From Ligustrum vulgare (lineage: Eukaryota > Streptophyta > Magnoliopsida > Lamiales > Oleaceae), in the NCBI GenBank assembly GCA_963555705.1, contig OY743169.1, forward strand, positions 52,314,124 through 52,378,123: a stretch of DNA of 64,000 nt. Reading direction: 5' to 3'. A program made the position numbers and the translations under genes. Below are positions 9,471 to 21,316 of this stretch, one piece after another (position 1 is the first letter of the stretch; the number at the start of each line of letters is the position of its first letter). The notes below the pieces were generated by a model, which was given only the letters and a program-made list of their open reading frames with translations, did no database searches and was not told the origin of the DNA.

Positions 9471-9731
9471 GAAAAGAGGGAACAAGATTTCATGCGCTGT
9501 AACTTTACTGTTAAAGGAAGATTTGATTTGCGATATCGAATATTTTTCTTGGATTTTGTACTGATATTTTTCAGTATAATAATATTCAAGGTATAAAGAA
9601 ACTGGGTAGATCCACATGCTGTTGAGTCCAGCGAGAAAGCAAGGGATAGAAAAATTGAAAAGAGGGAACCGGATTTAAATGCGCTGTAACTTTCACTATT
9701 AAAGAAAGATTTGATTTGAGATATGAGATTA
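9471..9731 (-). repeat. Pair of about 75-bp direct repeats upstream of the viral-type ORF
   Basis: Positions 9471-9545 and 9657-9731 share a unit (minus strand: AAATCAAATCTT, then GTTACAGCGCAT, then GTTCCCTCTTTTC) at roughly 80% identity, 186 bp apart. Neither copy resembles the LTR. On the minus strand the nearer copy ends about 110 bp before the ORF start. Duplicated promoter-like or leader segments are one reading. A TTATCTTGCAG sequence after the nearer copy also resembles a 3' splice site. Confidence 0.6.
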
Positions 9732-10129
9732 TACTGGAATACGTGAAACTGAATTTTGTGATATTTGGTAATTTTTCATGCTACGAATGCTTTACTAAGG
9801 GGGAATATGATTACACTCAAGATATTATACTTATGCTCATTATTATGCTTATCACACCTATGCTCATGTATAAGGGATAGATGCCACCTTTTTGCTTATG
9901 CCAAAAGGGGGAAAATATGGTGATGATTTGATTTAGCTTGAATTTGGATAATCTATATGCATGAAAATGATTAAATTATATGCTAGATTATGCATCATTG
10001 GTTTGTATAAGATAGGGGGAATATATGCTAAAATTAAACTTATCAATTATTCTTATTTCCCTATGCTCTTCAATTGCTTATATTATCATTACAAATCATC
10101 TTGTTTGTCATAATCAAAAAGGGGGAAAT
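9732..10129 (+). other. 3' internal region with several polypurine tracts
   Basis: No ORF. AAAAGGGGGAAAA (about 9904) and ATAGGGGGAAT (about 10013) precede the true tract AAAAAGGGGGAAAT at 10116-10129, next to the 3' LTR. Several upstream purine tracts are typical of SIRE/Maximus-type elements. Confidence 0.65.
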
Positions 10130-12016
10130 TGTTGACCTATGGTCAATTTGACCTTATTGTTTTGATCATAACAAACAAGAATTTATTGTGTTACTAACAA
10201 GTGTGCTTCAAGTGTTTCATGTAATGATAAATATTCAAAGCACTCTATGTTCAAATCGTCTCTCAAAGATATAAATCAAAATTATGTGATCGAGCACATG
10301 AGACGCAAAGAAGATCATGAAAGAATTGAAGATATTCAAAGATCAAAATTGAGGTTGAAAAGCATGACATGAAGATCAAGAATTCAAGCATACAAGATTA
10401 GAGTTGATTTAACATATGTAAAGGTTTATCACTCTCAATCTTTAGCGATGAAATTCAAAGAGCTCGAAAATGATTTTTATGCATCAAGAAACTTACTTGA
10501 AAATTCATCACTTGCATAAAATATTTTCATCTTAGTCAAGATTGTCTTTCAAATGTTATTTGATCTTAAATCATGATTATACTATGTTAAACCACTTTGA
10601 AAAATAAGTTAGAAACCTAAAAATCGAAAATTTTCATATTTTTCAAAAGTCAACAGAAAGTCAACGGTCAACAGTTGACTTTCGGTCAACCGAACTATTT
10701 CGGTCGACCGAAATTTTGGTCAACCGAAAGTTAAATGGTAAAATTGTAACGGCTATATGGAAGATTCGGTCGACCGAAACTCCAAATTTGGTCGACCGAA
10801 ACTGGCTGAACTTGAATTTTTTCATCTATAAATAGCCATCACATTTGCATTCAATAAGAACAACTTAGATAAGATTTTATACACACTTTCTTGTGAAAAT
10901 TCAGTGTTCTTACTTAGTTTTTATTCATCTTTTTATTTTCATAAAACTTTGATTGATCTAAACTTTGTTTTATCAAATTCATCAAAGTTTTTGGAAGAAA
11001 GTTTTGTGAAGATTCTTGGTTTTATATTGTTTAAACTTCTTCAACATCTTCACACAATATTGGAATTGAAGTGTAAGTCTCTCTTTGTTCTAAACTTGTT
11101 TTAATCTTTTAAAAGAGAGAAATTCCAATTAAGGAACTTTGATTATTTGTGCTACATTTTTCATTATCATTTGATTCATCAAAGTTCCATTGCCTAAACA
11201 CTTTGAGCTTAACTTATTGTTAATTATTCAAGTGTGGCATCTCTTGGTACGTAATTTGATTCAATATTTTTAACAAGAGATTATTTGAAAAACTTTGTTT
11301 GATTGCATCAAACTTTTCATTATCATTTGCATCAAAGTTTTTCTCTAACACTCGAGCTTAATTCATTGCTATCTATTGAAGTGTTAGCCTAACTCTCTCG
11401 GTACTTAATTTGAGTATATCATTTGTCAAGAGAGTTATTTCAATTGTACATTCAATTCATTATATCTTGTGGTTTCGAGAGCCTTGTGAAAACTCGATTG
11501 TTGGTTTTCGAGAGCCTTGTCAAAACTCGATTGTTGGTTTTCGAGAGCCTTGTCAAAACTCGATTGTTGGTTTCGAGAGCCGTGTGAAAACTCGATTGTA
11601 AAAGGATAGGCGCTCCTTGTTGTAAGTCGCCTAAGGATTTGGTACTCCTTGTTGTAAGTTACCAAAATAGTGGATTTGGCCTTGCTCGTGACGGAGAGCT
11701 CGGTAACGGGGGACGTAGATCACGTTGGTTGATTGAACCTCCATAAATCGCGTTTGCACTCTCTCATCCCTTTTATTTACTTACATTGCACTTACTCTAT
11801 TCTATCAATTTACATTGTGCAACGCTTTATCTTAGTGCTATACTTGCCTTATCAATTAAGTTTACACTTATATAGCACATTACATTGATAGTTTAGTTAC
11901 TTGTAACACTAAGTGCTATTACTTGTACCTATTGGTTTTTAAGTGTGAGATTATTATCGAAAAAGTTTTATAAACCAATTCACCCTCCTCTTGGTTAGTT
12001 TACTCTTGGGCTAACA
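10130..12016 (+). repeat. 3' LTR of the young element (1887 bp)
   Basis: TGTTGACC...GGCTAACA. Identical by eye to the 5' LTR except for loss of 18 bp in the palindrome cluster, one C-to-T change close by (AAACGG to AAATGG), and the intact CA end. Confidence 0.95.
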
Positions 12017-12164
12017 GAATTGCGTCCATATTTCCAATTGATTCTTCTATTTTTTCCAAATTTAATTAATATTTCCGAATTACATAAATTTTGTGCCATA
12101 ATTTTATGTTTAGTTGATGCGTTATTCACATATGTATTTTACATATTATGCATATTTAATGAAT

Positions 12165-12580
12165 TACGTTGTTGCTCCTGAAGTAGCACAACTGTATAAT
12201 TAATATTCCAGAAGAATATTAATATGTGTGTTTAATTTATATATTATTTTTGAATTTTTTTCATCAACTTGTTGCTCCTGACGTAGCGCAACTGTATAAT
12301 TAATATTCCAGAAGAATATTAATATGACTATTATAAATAATTTGTTGTTGCTCATGAAGTAGCGTAACAGTATATAATTAATATTCCAGAAGAATAGTAA
12401 TATGACTATCATGAATAGTTTGTTGTTACTCCTGAAGTAGTACAACTTTATAATATTAAAGAAAGATTATTATTTGCTCCAGAAGAGCATAAATTATAAT
12501 TGTCAATATTCCAGAAGAATATTTGACCTATTATTGAAGAAATAATAGAAAAATACAACATGCTCCCGAAGTAGCATATA
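12165..12580 (+). repeat. Leader repeats of outer Copia
   Basis: In the 5' untranslated leader, the box GTTGCTCCTGAAGTAGC(A/G) followed by ATTAATATTCCAGAAGAATA recurs at about 12171, 12270, 12345 and 12421, then in shorter form to 12580, with spacing of about 75-100 bp. CCAGAAGAATATT is self-complementary in part. Such leader repeats are known in plant Copia elements; a packaging role is possible. Confidence 0.75.
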
Positions 12581-12721
12581 TATCGAAGAATATGTCATAA
12601 TGTTTATCCTTGAAGGAAAACATACAACTTATGTGATGTTGATGATTTGATTTATTATGTGGTTTAATCACATTCTTCGAAATTAATTGTATTTTTTTTT
12701 ATTTATTGTGTAGTTATACAA

Positions 12722-13777
12722 ATGGCCAACATCACTAAACTCGAGTTTGTTGCACTCGACATATCTGGAAAAAATTATTTATCATGGGTCTTAGATGCTG
12801 ATATTCACCTTGTCTCGAAAGGTCTGGGAGAGACAATAAAAGAAGGAAACAAAGAATCCCTACAGGATCGTGCAAAAACACTCATATTCCTTTGTCTCCA
12901 TCTTCATGATGGATTGAAAGTTGAATATCTCACTGAGAAAGATCCACAAATTCTTTGAAAAACTTGACTGAAAGGTTTGACCATCAGAGGACTGTAGTTC
13001 TCCCCAAAGCCCGCTATGAGTGGATGCGTCTCCGTTTGCAGGATTTCAAAACGGTCAGTGAATACAATTCTGAATTGTTCAGAATAAATTCAGAATTGTT
13101 CAGAATAAGTTCTAAGTTAAACTTGTGTGCAGAAAAAATCACTGATCAAGATATGTTGGAAAAAAACTTTTTCCACTTTCCATGCCTCGAATGTGCTCCT
13201 GCAGCAGCAATATCGTGAGCGTGATTTTAAAAGGTACTCAGAACTTATATCATGTCTGCTTGTAGCTGAACAAAATAATGAATTGCTGCTGAAAAATCAT
13301 GGGTTAAGTCCAACTGGTTCTGTACCATTGCCCAAAGCAAATGGTACAGCATTTCCTGAAGTAAATGCAATATCAAGACATGAACGTGGACGTGGACGTG
13401 GACACGGACGCGGACGCGGGCGCGAACATGGACGTGGAAGAAACCATGGACAAAATTTTCAGCAAAACAATCAGCAATAAGGGAACAATTTTAAAAGGCA
13501 TAAAGCAAAAGAAAATAGCATATCAAGAAAGGAGCATGAAGAAATTTGCTTTAGATGTGGAATGAAAAGGCATTGGGTACGTACCTGTCATACGGAAAAA
13601 CATGTTATAGATCTTTATCAAAAATCAGTCAAGGGGAAAGAAAAAGTAGAGTCAAATTTCGCTGATTATGATGGTCCAATTGATGTGACTCATTTGGACG
13701 TCTCTGACTTCTTTGCTGACCCAAATGACAATATCGATCATTTAATTGGAGGCTGTATACTTGAGAATATTGATTAG
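12722..13777 (+). pseudogene. gag: Gag of outer Copia, frameshifted
   Basis: Starts MANITKLEFVALDISGKNYL, the classic Gag start of short-LTR plant Copia elements. The first frame stops at 12958; the homology continues in other frames (NLTERFDHQRTVVLPKARYEW, then FSTFHASN and SELISCLLVAEQNNELL). An arginine/glycine-rich stretch (about 13380-13450) and a complete CCHC knuckle (CFRCGMKRHWVRTC, about 13548-13589) follow. A short duplication (two to three SELFRI-type units, around 13075-13115) is visible. At least two frameshifts and stops make it nonfunctional. Confidence 0.88.
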
Positions 13778-13970
13778 TTTAATTTTCAGTATCTGAATTG
13801 TTCTTTTTCTTTGAAAGTTAGTATGAATTATGTTTTTACTTATTTTTTTAAAGTTAGAGACATTTACAATATTAAGCATTTTTTGTTGATTAAAAATGTC
13901 GCTAATTTTTTTTTTTTTTTATGAAATCAAAGTTTTAGAATATTTATTTTGTTTTGTTTATAAATTCAGG

Positions 13971-16900
13971 ATGAATGATCAGGATATCTGTTTAGTCGAT
14001 AGTGTAACTACACATATTATTCTTCAAGACAAAAAATATTTCTTGAACTTAACATTATCAGAGAATAATGTTAATACAATATCAGGTGCATCAAAAATCG
14101 TTGAAAGCTCCGGAAGAGCTTGTATTATTTTATCAAATAATACAAAAATTATATATTGACGATGCACTTTATTCTAGCAAATCCAGAAGAAATTTGCTTA
14201 GTTTTAAAGATATTCGCTGCAATGGATATCATATTGAGACGATGCATGAAAATAATGCAGAATATCTTTACATAACTTCTTTTATATCTGGCCAGAAGCA
14301 GATAAAAGAAAAACTTTTGGTACTCCCTTGTGGCATGTATTATACATCTATAAAGATGATTGAATCAAATATTATCACGAACCCGAAGTTCGTTGATCCA
14401 AAAAATTTTATACTTTGGCATGATAGACTTGGACATCCAGGAACAATAATGATGCGCCGAATAATTAACAACTCGCATGGACATCCTCTAAAGAACCAGA
14501 AGATTTTTTTACCTAATGATTATCCATGTGTTGCTTGTTCGCAAGACAAGTTGGTCATTAGACCTTCAACTACAAAAGTCAACATTGAATCTCCAACTTT
14601 CTTGGAAAGAATTCATGGAGATATATGTGGGCCAATACACCCACCATGTGGACCATTTAGATATTTTATGGTTTTAATTGATTCATCTACTAGATGGTCC
14701 CATGTTTGCCTACTTTCCACTAGGAATGTAACCTTTGCTAGACTACTTGCTCAAATTATAAAATTACAAGCTCAATTCCCTGATTACTCAATCAAGAAAA
14801 TCCGTCTTGATAATGCTGGTGATTTTAGATCACAGATATTCAATGATTATTGTATGTCAATTGAAATTGAGGTTGAACATTCAGTTGCTCATGTCCATAC
14901 ACAAAATGGATTAGCTGAGTCGTTTATCAAACGTCTACAATTAATTGCTAGACCATTACTCATGAAAACAAAACTTCCAACTTCTGCTTGGGGTCATGCC
15001 ATATTACATGCTGCATCATTGGTACGTTTAAGACCAACTGCGTATTATCAATATTCTCCTTTGCAACTTGCAATTGGTCATGCGCCTAATATTTCTCACT
15101 TACAAGTTTTTGGTTGTGCCATCAAAGTCCCAATTTCACCCCCACAACGTACCGAAATGGGTCCCCAACGAAGACTTGAAATTTATGTTGGTTTTGATTC
15201 ACCATCAATAATAAGGTATCTTGAACCTTTAATGGGTGATTTATTCACTGCACGTTTTGCAGATTGTCATTTTGACGAAATGACTTTCCCAACCTTGGGA
15301 GGAACAAAACTACATCCTGAAAAACATGGTAAAATTTCGTGGAATGAAACAACTTTGTCTCAGTTTGATCCCCACAGCAATCAATTTGAGCAAGAGGTTG
15401 GAAAAATCATTCTTTTGCAAAAAGTTGCAAATCAATTACTGGATGTATTTGTTGACACAAGAAAAGTGACAAAGTCACATATACCAGCAGAAAATATTCC
15501 TGCACAAATTGATGTCCCTGAAGGACAATCTGCTGTAGCAAATGAGTCTCAAATACGTCAGAAGCGTGGTCGACCAGTTGGTGCTAAAGACTCTGTACCT
15601 CGAAAAAGAAAAGTGCAAGAGAAAAACAGACCAAAAACTTTAGAAGAAGTAGTATTTGAAAAGATTGATCAATCGGATATTGAGAATATGGTTCTTGCAG
15701 AACCACAAGTATCAGAAAATAATGAGATTTCAATAAACTATTTAGTATCTCATAAACTATGGGAAAGAAATACTATTGTCATAGATGACATTTTCGCCTT
15801 TAATGTGGATCTTGAAATAATGAAAGATGAGGATCCTGAACCACTGTTTGTGAAAGACTGTCAGCATAGAAATGATTGGCCAAAATGGAAAAAATCCATA
15901 CAGGCGGAGTTAAATTACTTAGAGAAACGAAAAGTATTCGGACATGTAGTTCGAACACCTGAAAATGTAATCCCTGAAGGATACAAATGGATTTTTGTAA
16001 GGAAAAGGAATGAAAATAATGAGATTACAAGATACAAAGCTCGACTTGTAGCGCAAGGTTTCTCTCAAAGGCCATGAATTGATTATGAGGAAACGTATTC
16101 TCCCGTAATGGATACTATCACTTTTAGATTCTTAATTAGTTTGACTGTGTCACAAAGGCTTGATATGCGCCTTATGGATGTAGTAACTGCCTATCTATAT
16201 GGTTCACTTGATAGTGACATATACATGAAAGTCCCTGAAGGACTCAAAATTCCAGAAGCAAATAATACATGCCCGAGAACTATGTTCTCTATTAAATTGC
16301 AAAAATCATTATATGGATTGAAACAATCCGGACGCATGTGGTATAATCGCCTTAGCAAATATTTGTTGAATGAGGGTTATAAAAATGATGACATTTGCCC
16401 TTGTGTTTTCATAAAGAAAACAAATAGTGGATTTGCAATTATTGCAATATATGTGGATGATTTAAATTTGATTGGAACCCCTGAAGAGCTCAATAAAACT
16501 GCAGATTATTTAAAGAATGAATTTGAGATGAAAGATTTGGGAAAAACTAAGTTTTGTCTTGGGTTGCAAATTGAACATTTCCCAGAAGGATTATTTGTTC
16601 ATCAATCTTCTTATACAGAAAAAGTTTTAAATCGTTTTTATATGGATAAAGCACATCCATTGACATCCCCTGTGGTTGTTCGATCATTTGATGTGAAAAT
16701 AGATCCATTTCGTCCACCTGAAGATGGAGAAAAAATTATTGGTCCTGAAGTACCATATCTTAGTGCAATTGGAGTGCTAACATATCTTGCAAATTGTACT
16801 CGACATGGCATAGCTTCTTTTGTAAATCTCCTTGCAGATATAGCTCTACACCAACTCAAAGACATTGGAATGGTGTTAAACACATTTTTCGATCCCTAAA

Positions 16901-17451
16901 GGGTACTATTGATATGGGATTATTTTATTCTAAAAAATTGGGATATTTTTTAGTGGGATATGCAGATGCAGGTTATCTCTCTGATCCACATAAAGTTAAA
17001 TCGCAAACATGATATGTGTTTACACGTCGAGGAACAGCTATATCATGGAGATCCGTGAAGCAAACCTTGACAGCAACATCTTCAAATCATTCAGAAATTA
17101 TTGCAATCCATGAGGCAAATCAAGAATGTATATGGTTGAGGAACATGACCCATCATATCCAAGCATCATGCGGATTAACTTCAACTAGAGACAGCCCAAC
17201 AATTTTGTATGAAGACAATGCAATTTGTATTGCACAACTCAAATGAGGCTTCATCAAAGGAGACAGAACAAAGTATATCTCTCCAAAATTCTTCTACAAG
17301 CATGAGCTTCAGAAAACTGGGGATATTGATGTTCAACAAATTCGCTCGAGTGACAATGTAGCTAATTTATTTACAAAGGCATTGTCAACATTCACATTCA
17401 AGAAATTGGTTCATGAGATTGGAATGCGTCGACTCAAAGATTTACAGTGAT
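13971..17451 (+). pseudogene. pol: Pol of outer Copia: protease, integrase, RT, RNase H
   Basis: Domains in normal Copia order. The protease active-site motif reads DSVTTH (about 13996) instead of DSGTTH. The GAG-pre-integrase segment is WHDRLGHPG (about 14416). Integrase has GDICGP, DNAGDF in place of the usual GEF, and NGLAES for the D,D,E triad. RT shows YKARLVAQGFSQRP, then a TGA at 16075 where a glycine is normal, then DYEETYSPV and YVDDLNLIG (about 16450). RNase H has YADAGYLSDP, a stop at about 17010, SWRSVKQ, YEDNAICIAQ and a stop at 17243. The C-terminus (VANLFTKALSTFTFKKLV) ends at 17451. Several stops plus the altered protease site mean it is dead. Confidence 0.92.
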
Positions 17452-17661
17452 CAGTATCAGGGGGAGTAGCCGTATTCTTTTTCCTTTGCCCAAGTTTTGT
17501 CCCACTGGGTTTTCTTGGCAAGGTTTTGACGATGTAACATTTATTGTAATACTCCAAAATAACTGTACTATTTTTCCTTCGTTTGATTTTTTTCCATTGG
17601 GTTTTTATCAAACAAGGTTTTAATGAGGCAGATATTTTGTAATATGTCATTTAAGGGGGAG

Positions 17662-17834
17662 TGTTATAAATATTATACTATTTAGTGAATGACATTCATA
17701 CTCCTGTAACCATAGGGATAATTACTTTGCATATCCCTTTCTTCCCCTATATATATATGGGGCTCTAATTCTTAATAAAACACAAGTTTATTTGTCTCTT
17801 TATTTTCTTCTCTCTTTCTCTCTATTTCATAACA
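17662..17834 (+). repeat. 3' LTR of outer Copia
   Basis: 173 bp, TGTTATAAAT...ATAACA, preceded by the polypurine tract AAGGGGGAG (17653-17661). About a dozen differences from the 5' copy. Confidence 0.9.
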
Positions 17835-19366
17835 TCCTTTTTCACTCAAAATCAATATTTTAGAAATTACTTTTTCATTTTTTGTTTTATATTTCAACAG
17901 TATAAATATTTGAAAATAAAACTATTTAATACTAACTTCTATTTCTACAAAATATTTTACGAATTATAGATCTCTAGGGACGACTTGTCGCTATATGTTA
18001 AAAAACTGAACCTCTCTTTCCTTTTCCATTTCTCTTATTCTTCATTGTTTGTTCGTCCGCCACCAAGACTTTCAACCTCTCTCTTTCAAATCTCCCACCT
18101 TAAAGACTAAAATCAAATTTCTAGTTAAAGATCTCGTACTTCTGCCGATTCTTCGACTTCTGTTATTCATTAGATTTTTTCATCTATCTACTAGGTAAGA
18201 ATCGATCTTTTGACGCAAATAAGTGGGTAGGATGTAGTGGATTTGAATTTTGTTGATATGGCATATTTTTGTGTAATTTCGAATTTAAGGTTAATTGGGC
18301 CCATCTAAGCTGGTGACGTCTCACTTGAAATTTGTAGTGGATTAGTGGTTTATTGGGTACGTCAGAATTTCTGAAATCTAGTGTTCTTGAAAATATGGTA
18401 TAGCATTTGCAAAAATTGAAGTTTTGGATTTAGTTGCCATTAAGCTTACTTTTCTATTTAAGAAGATAAGTCTTCTGTTAATTTACGTATTTGTATTAGT
18501 ATGCATTAATTTAGATGAGTTTTTTTTTTTTTCCTCTGGACCCTATAAAGGGTAGCATTACACAGATACTAATATTTTAAGCATTATTCTGATGATTATT
18601 ACCATTCAACTTATTGAAACATATTTATTCTGCATCTTGATATATGACTTGATGTACTGTAAATATTATATGTAGTGTGGCACTTTATGTGGAAAGCCAA
18701 CATATTCCTAATGTTAAAGAACTGATAGCAGGTGAACATAAATTTTAGGATTATCTGTTCCTTCAACTCTAGAATTTACTTGATTTTGTTTGATGTCTGC
18801 CTCTAAAGTTATATAATGGTGTAAAATGCTTGGTTTGTTGCATAATTTGATTATGTTACATTGCAAGTTATGTTTAGATGGTACATCTTGTGGATTGGGG
18901 TTGATTGTAACTTAAATCAAACCTCATTCTTGTTCTGTACAGCAAATCGACGATATACTAAAGTTTCTAACCTCTCACTTAGATATTCTATTGTTTCAAA
19001 TATTGGGTTTTTCTTGAATGCCTAATGGAGATGTACTATCGTCAACTGATTTGAGATATTTTACATGTTGGAAATGTATTACTCACTTTCAAGGGCCAAA
19101 ACACGTTTTTAACATAATTAAATTATGATTCAATGTGATGTGATATTGTGATATGGGTCTTATGTTTAAGTGTGATACACAATGTGATATTATGAGGATT
19201 TAATGTATGTTATACATGGAATATTGGTAATTGGAAATTGTTTTCCTCCTATGTGTTTTCACCTTGTGTGATGGTTATGTGAGTTGCAAATCAAAATTTT
19301 TTTTTGCACATAATTCTTTTTATCTATGATCGAGTATGAGTATATTGGCACCGTATAAGTTTTTAA
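17835..19366 (+). other. Degraded transposon DNA with a 5'UTR-like exon
   Basis: 17960-18000 contains CTAGGGACGACTTGTCGCTAT, related to the subterminal sequence at 25510-25790. It is followed by a pyrimidine-rich, leader-like block (18010-18195) ending CTACTAG/GTAAGAATC, a good 5' splice site. No coding exon follows. This may be the promoter/leader end of a non-autonomous CACTA-like element running to about 25790. Confidence 0.35.
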
Positions 19367-19872
19367 GGTTGTGTTTGATAGAAAAGATGGAAAACAGATG
19401 GTAGGAAAATTTTTTCTAGGAATTGATTTACCTGAAAATTATTTTCCTGGAAAATGTTAATTAGAAGTGTTTGATTAGATTAATTTTCCAGGTGAAAAAG
19501 ATGAAAATTCTCCTTATTTTGTTGTTTGATTGATATTATTTTCCGTGGAAAATAATCAAAATTTAACTATTTAATTTTTTTTTAATTTTTCACTCATTTG
19601 TACTTGATAATAATAATGTTAATTTTTAGAAAAAAATGATCAAACGTGACGCAAAAGAATTTTTCACCTTAGGTGGAAAATATTTTCTCAACAAACAGGT
19701 AAAAAAATATTTTCAAGGCAAATGAGGTACTTGTGCTTTAAATGGTTGTACCTAAGAAAATATTTTTCAAGGCAAATTTTTCCAATCAAACACCAAAAAA
19801 AATGCAAACGATGAAAAATATTTTTCATGATTTGACATTTTCCTGACAAATGTACGTGTATCAAACACAACC
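19367..19872. mobile_element. MITE with 14-bp terminal inverted repeats
   Basis: The ends are exact inverted copies: GGTTGTGTTTGATA and TATCAAACACAACC. The 506-bp body is AT-rich and near-palindromic with no ORF. Related fragments occur at 21317-21848, 27433-27998 and 46380-46592. The flanks show no convincing duplication. A hAT or Mutator-type origin is possible. Confidence 0.7.
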
Positions 19873-21316
19873 AAAAAGATCTTTGATATTTAATATTTTC
19901 TAAATAAATATTGTGATTTTGTTGGTGATATGATTATATACTTTGACTATTAGCATGTTATACATTTTATGAAAAATTCAGTTATTCACGGTTGCACTAA
20001 ATATGGAGAATTTGATGGATTTTGTTTAAGGTGTTACCGGTGAATTTTTTTTTGAATAAATACGCCTTTTATTTGAGATGGGTCACGGGATGAATAAATC
20101 CTCAATCATTTCCTTAGATATGATACTAAAGTCATAACTTATTTTTTAGGTGTGTAGGAGCAAAATGATTTAAATTGGTTGTTCAAATTCAATATTGGTG
20201 CACTCAAGTTCGTAGTAAGGTGGAGAATATTGAAACATGTACTACTCACTTTCAAGGGTTAAAACAAGTTTGTTTGCTATTGGGCCTAAAATGGAATTTT
20301 GCCCACATAATTTGGGCACTTCTCTACATATACACTCCTTGCATTTGGATTTGGTATTCAACATAGAATTGATGGACACAAGAAAATGTGGAGGCATCTC
20401 ATTTTCTCTCCAAGACAATAGATTCGAATTCTCCTCGTCTTTGCTCTTATTTTGGTGAAGCATTTTTGGGTTAAGGGTTTGAACAAGACTTCTTGATGAG
20501 ACCTAATTGTAGTTCTCTCTTTGTTATCTCTTTTCTTGGTAATTAGAGTGATTTTACAATAGATGTAAAACACAAAAGCGGGAGTTTATTCTTGGTGAAA
20601 TTTGATTGTTGCTTGGTAGGATGTAGGATTCGCTTTTAGGAATATTTTAAGTGTTCTTAATATCAGTCTTGTCATTCGATGAACTTCTTGATGTACCTAG
20701 TAGAATTTGAGCATAAATTCAAATTTAATGGATTGCTCACAGGGGGAGTAGATGATTCTTGAATTATCAAACATCCGGGTCCTTGGATCGAAAAATTTTG
20801 GTATTTTTGCATTTACATTTTAATTATTTTTGTTTTATTGTTCAAATCGATCCAACATTAAATGCAAAATCACTTCTAAAGTGAAAATAATTGGTTCAAG
20901 AATATTGTCTTGTACTTACATTCTAAAACAAGATTGTCAAACAGAGCTGGGGATAATATTGGAATCCTGTGTAGAGATTTTAAAACTATTTGTAGACAAT
21001 TAGTTCATATGACCCATATAACTTTGTGAGTAATTGTTTTGGCTAGCAAAATTATCCATAGATGAATTAATCTAATAAAAAAAAGATGCGAGTTAGGATT
21101 TAAATTTGAGATGAAAGTTTTCTTTTGTTTCTTAAATTTGAAGTACCACTCAAGAACCAAAAACTTGATAAACCATATTAACTTATTATTATTTCTCTTC
21201 TGAAACGTAAGGATGTGATTTGATCTTTACAGTGCATCACAATATATCTTGCGTTTTCGAGGATGCTGTTGAAAAATAAAGTCATTTTATCAATACATTG
21301 ACATGTTTTAATATAA
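19873..21316. other. AT-rich stretch, no gene recognised
   Basis: Only short frames without recognisable domains. It may be interior of the surrounding DNA transposon. Confidence 0.4.

Larger units (their letters stand above)
4109..12016 (+). mobile_element. Young non-autonomous SIRE/Maximus-like LTR retrotransposon carrying LOG and viral-type ORFs
   Basis: Two near-identical long LTRs (4109-6013 and 10130-12016) flank 4.1 kb of internal sequence. The target-site duplication is GAATT (4104-4108 and 12017-12021). A PBS (TGGTATCAGAGC, 6016-6027) follows the 5' LTR and a polypurine tract (AAAAAGGGGGAAAT, 10116-10129) precedes the 3' LTR. By eye the LTRs differ by an 18-bp indel, one substitution inside, and the last-but-one base of the 5' copy (TA instead of CA). 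Insertion is therefore recent and far younger than the host Copia. The only element gene is gag; pol is absent. Two foreign ORFs occupy the pol position on the minus strand. Movement must have used enzymes from another element. Confidence 0.93.
3629..17834 (+). mobile_element. Outer Ty1/copia LTR retrotransposon, degenerate, with nested insertion
   Basis: A matching pair of short LTRs (3629-3799 and 17662-17834, both TGTTATAAAT...ATAACA) brackets a leader, gag and pol in plus orientation. The internal sequence is split by a 7.9-kb younger element (4109-12016). Without that insertion the element would be about 6.3 kb, a normal autonomous Copia size. A polypurine tract (AAGGGGGAG) precedes the 3' LTR. 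The LTRs show about a dozen differences over 171-173 bp. Gag has frameshifts and pol has premature stops, so the copy is dead. The 5-bp flanks (ATTTA on the left, TCCTT on the right) do not match, so no clean target-site duplication is seen. Confidence 0.9.
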
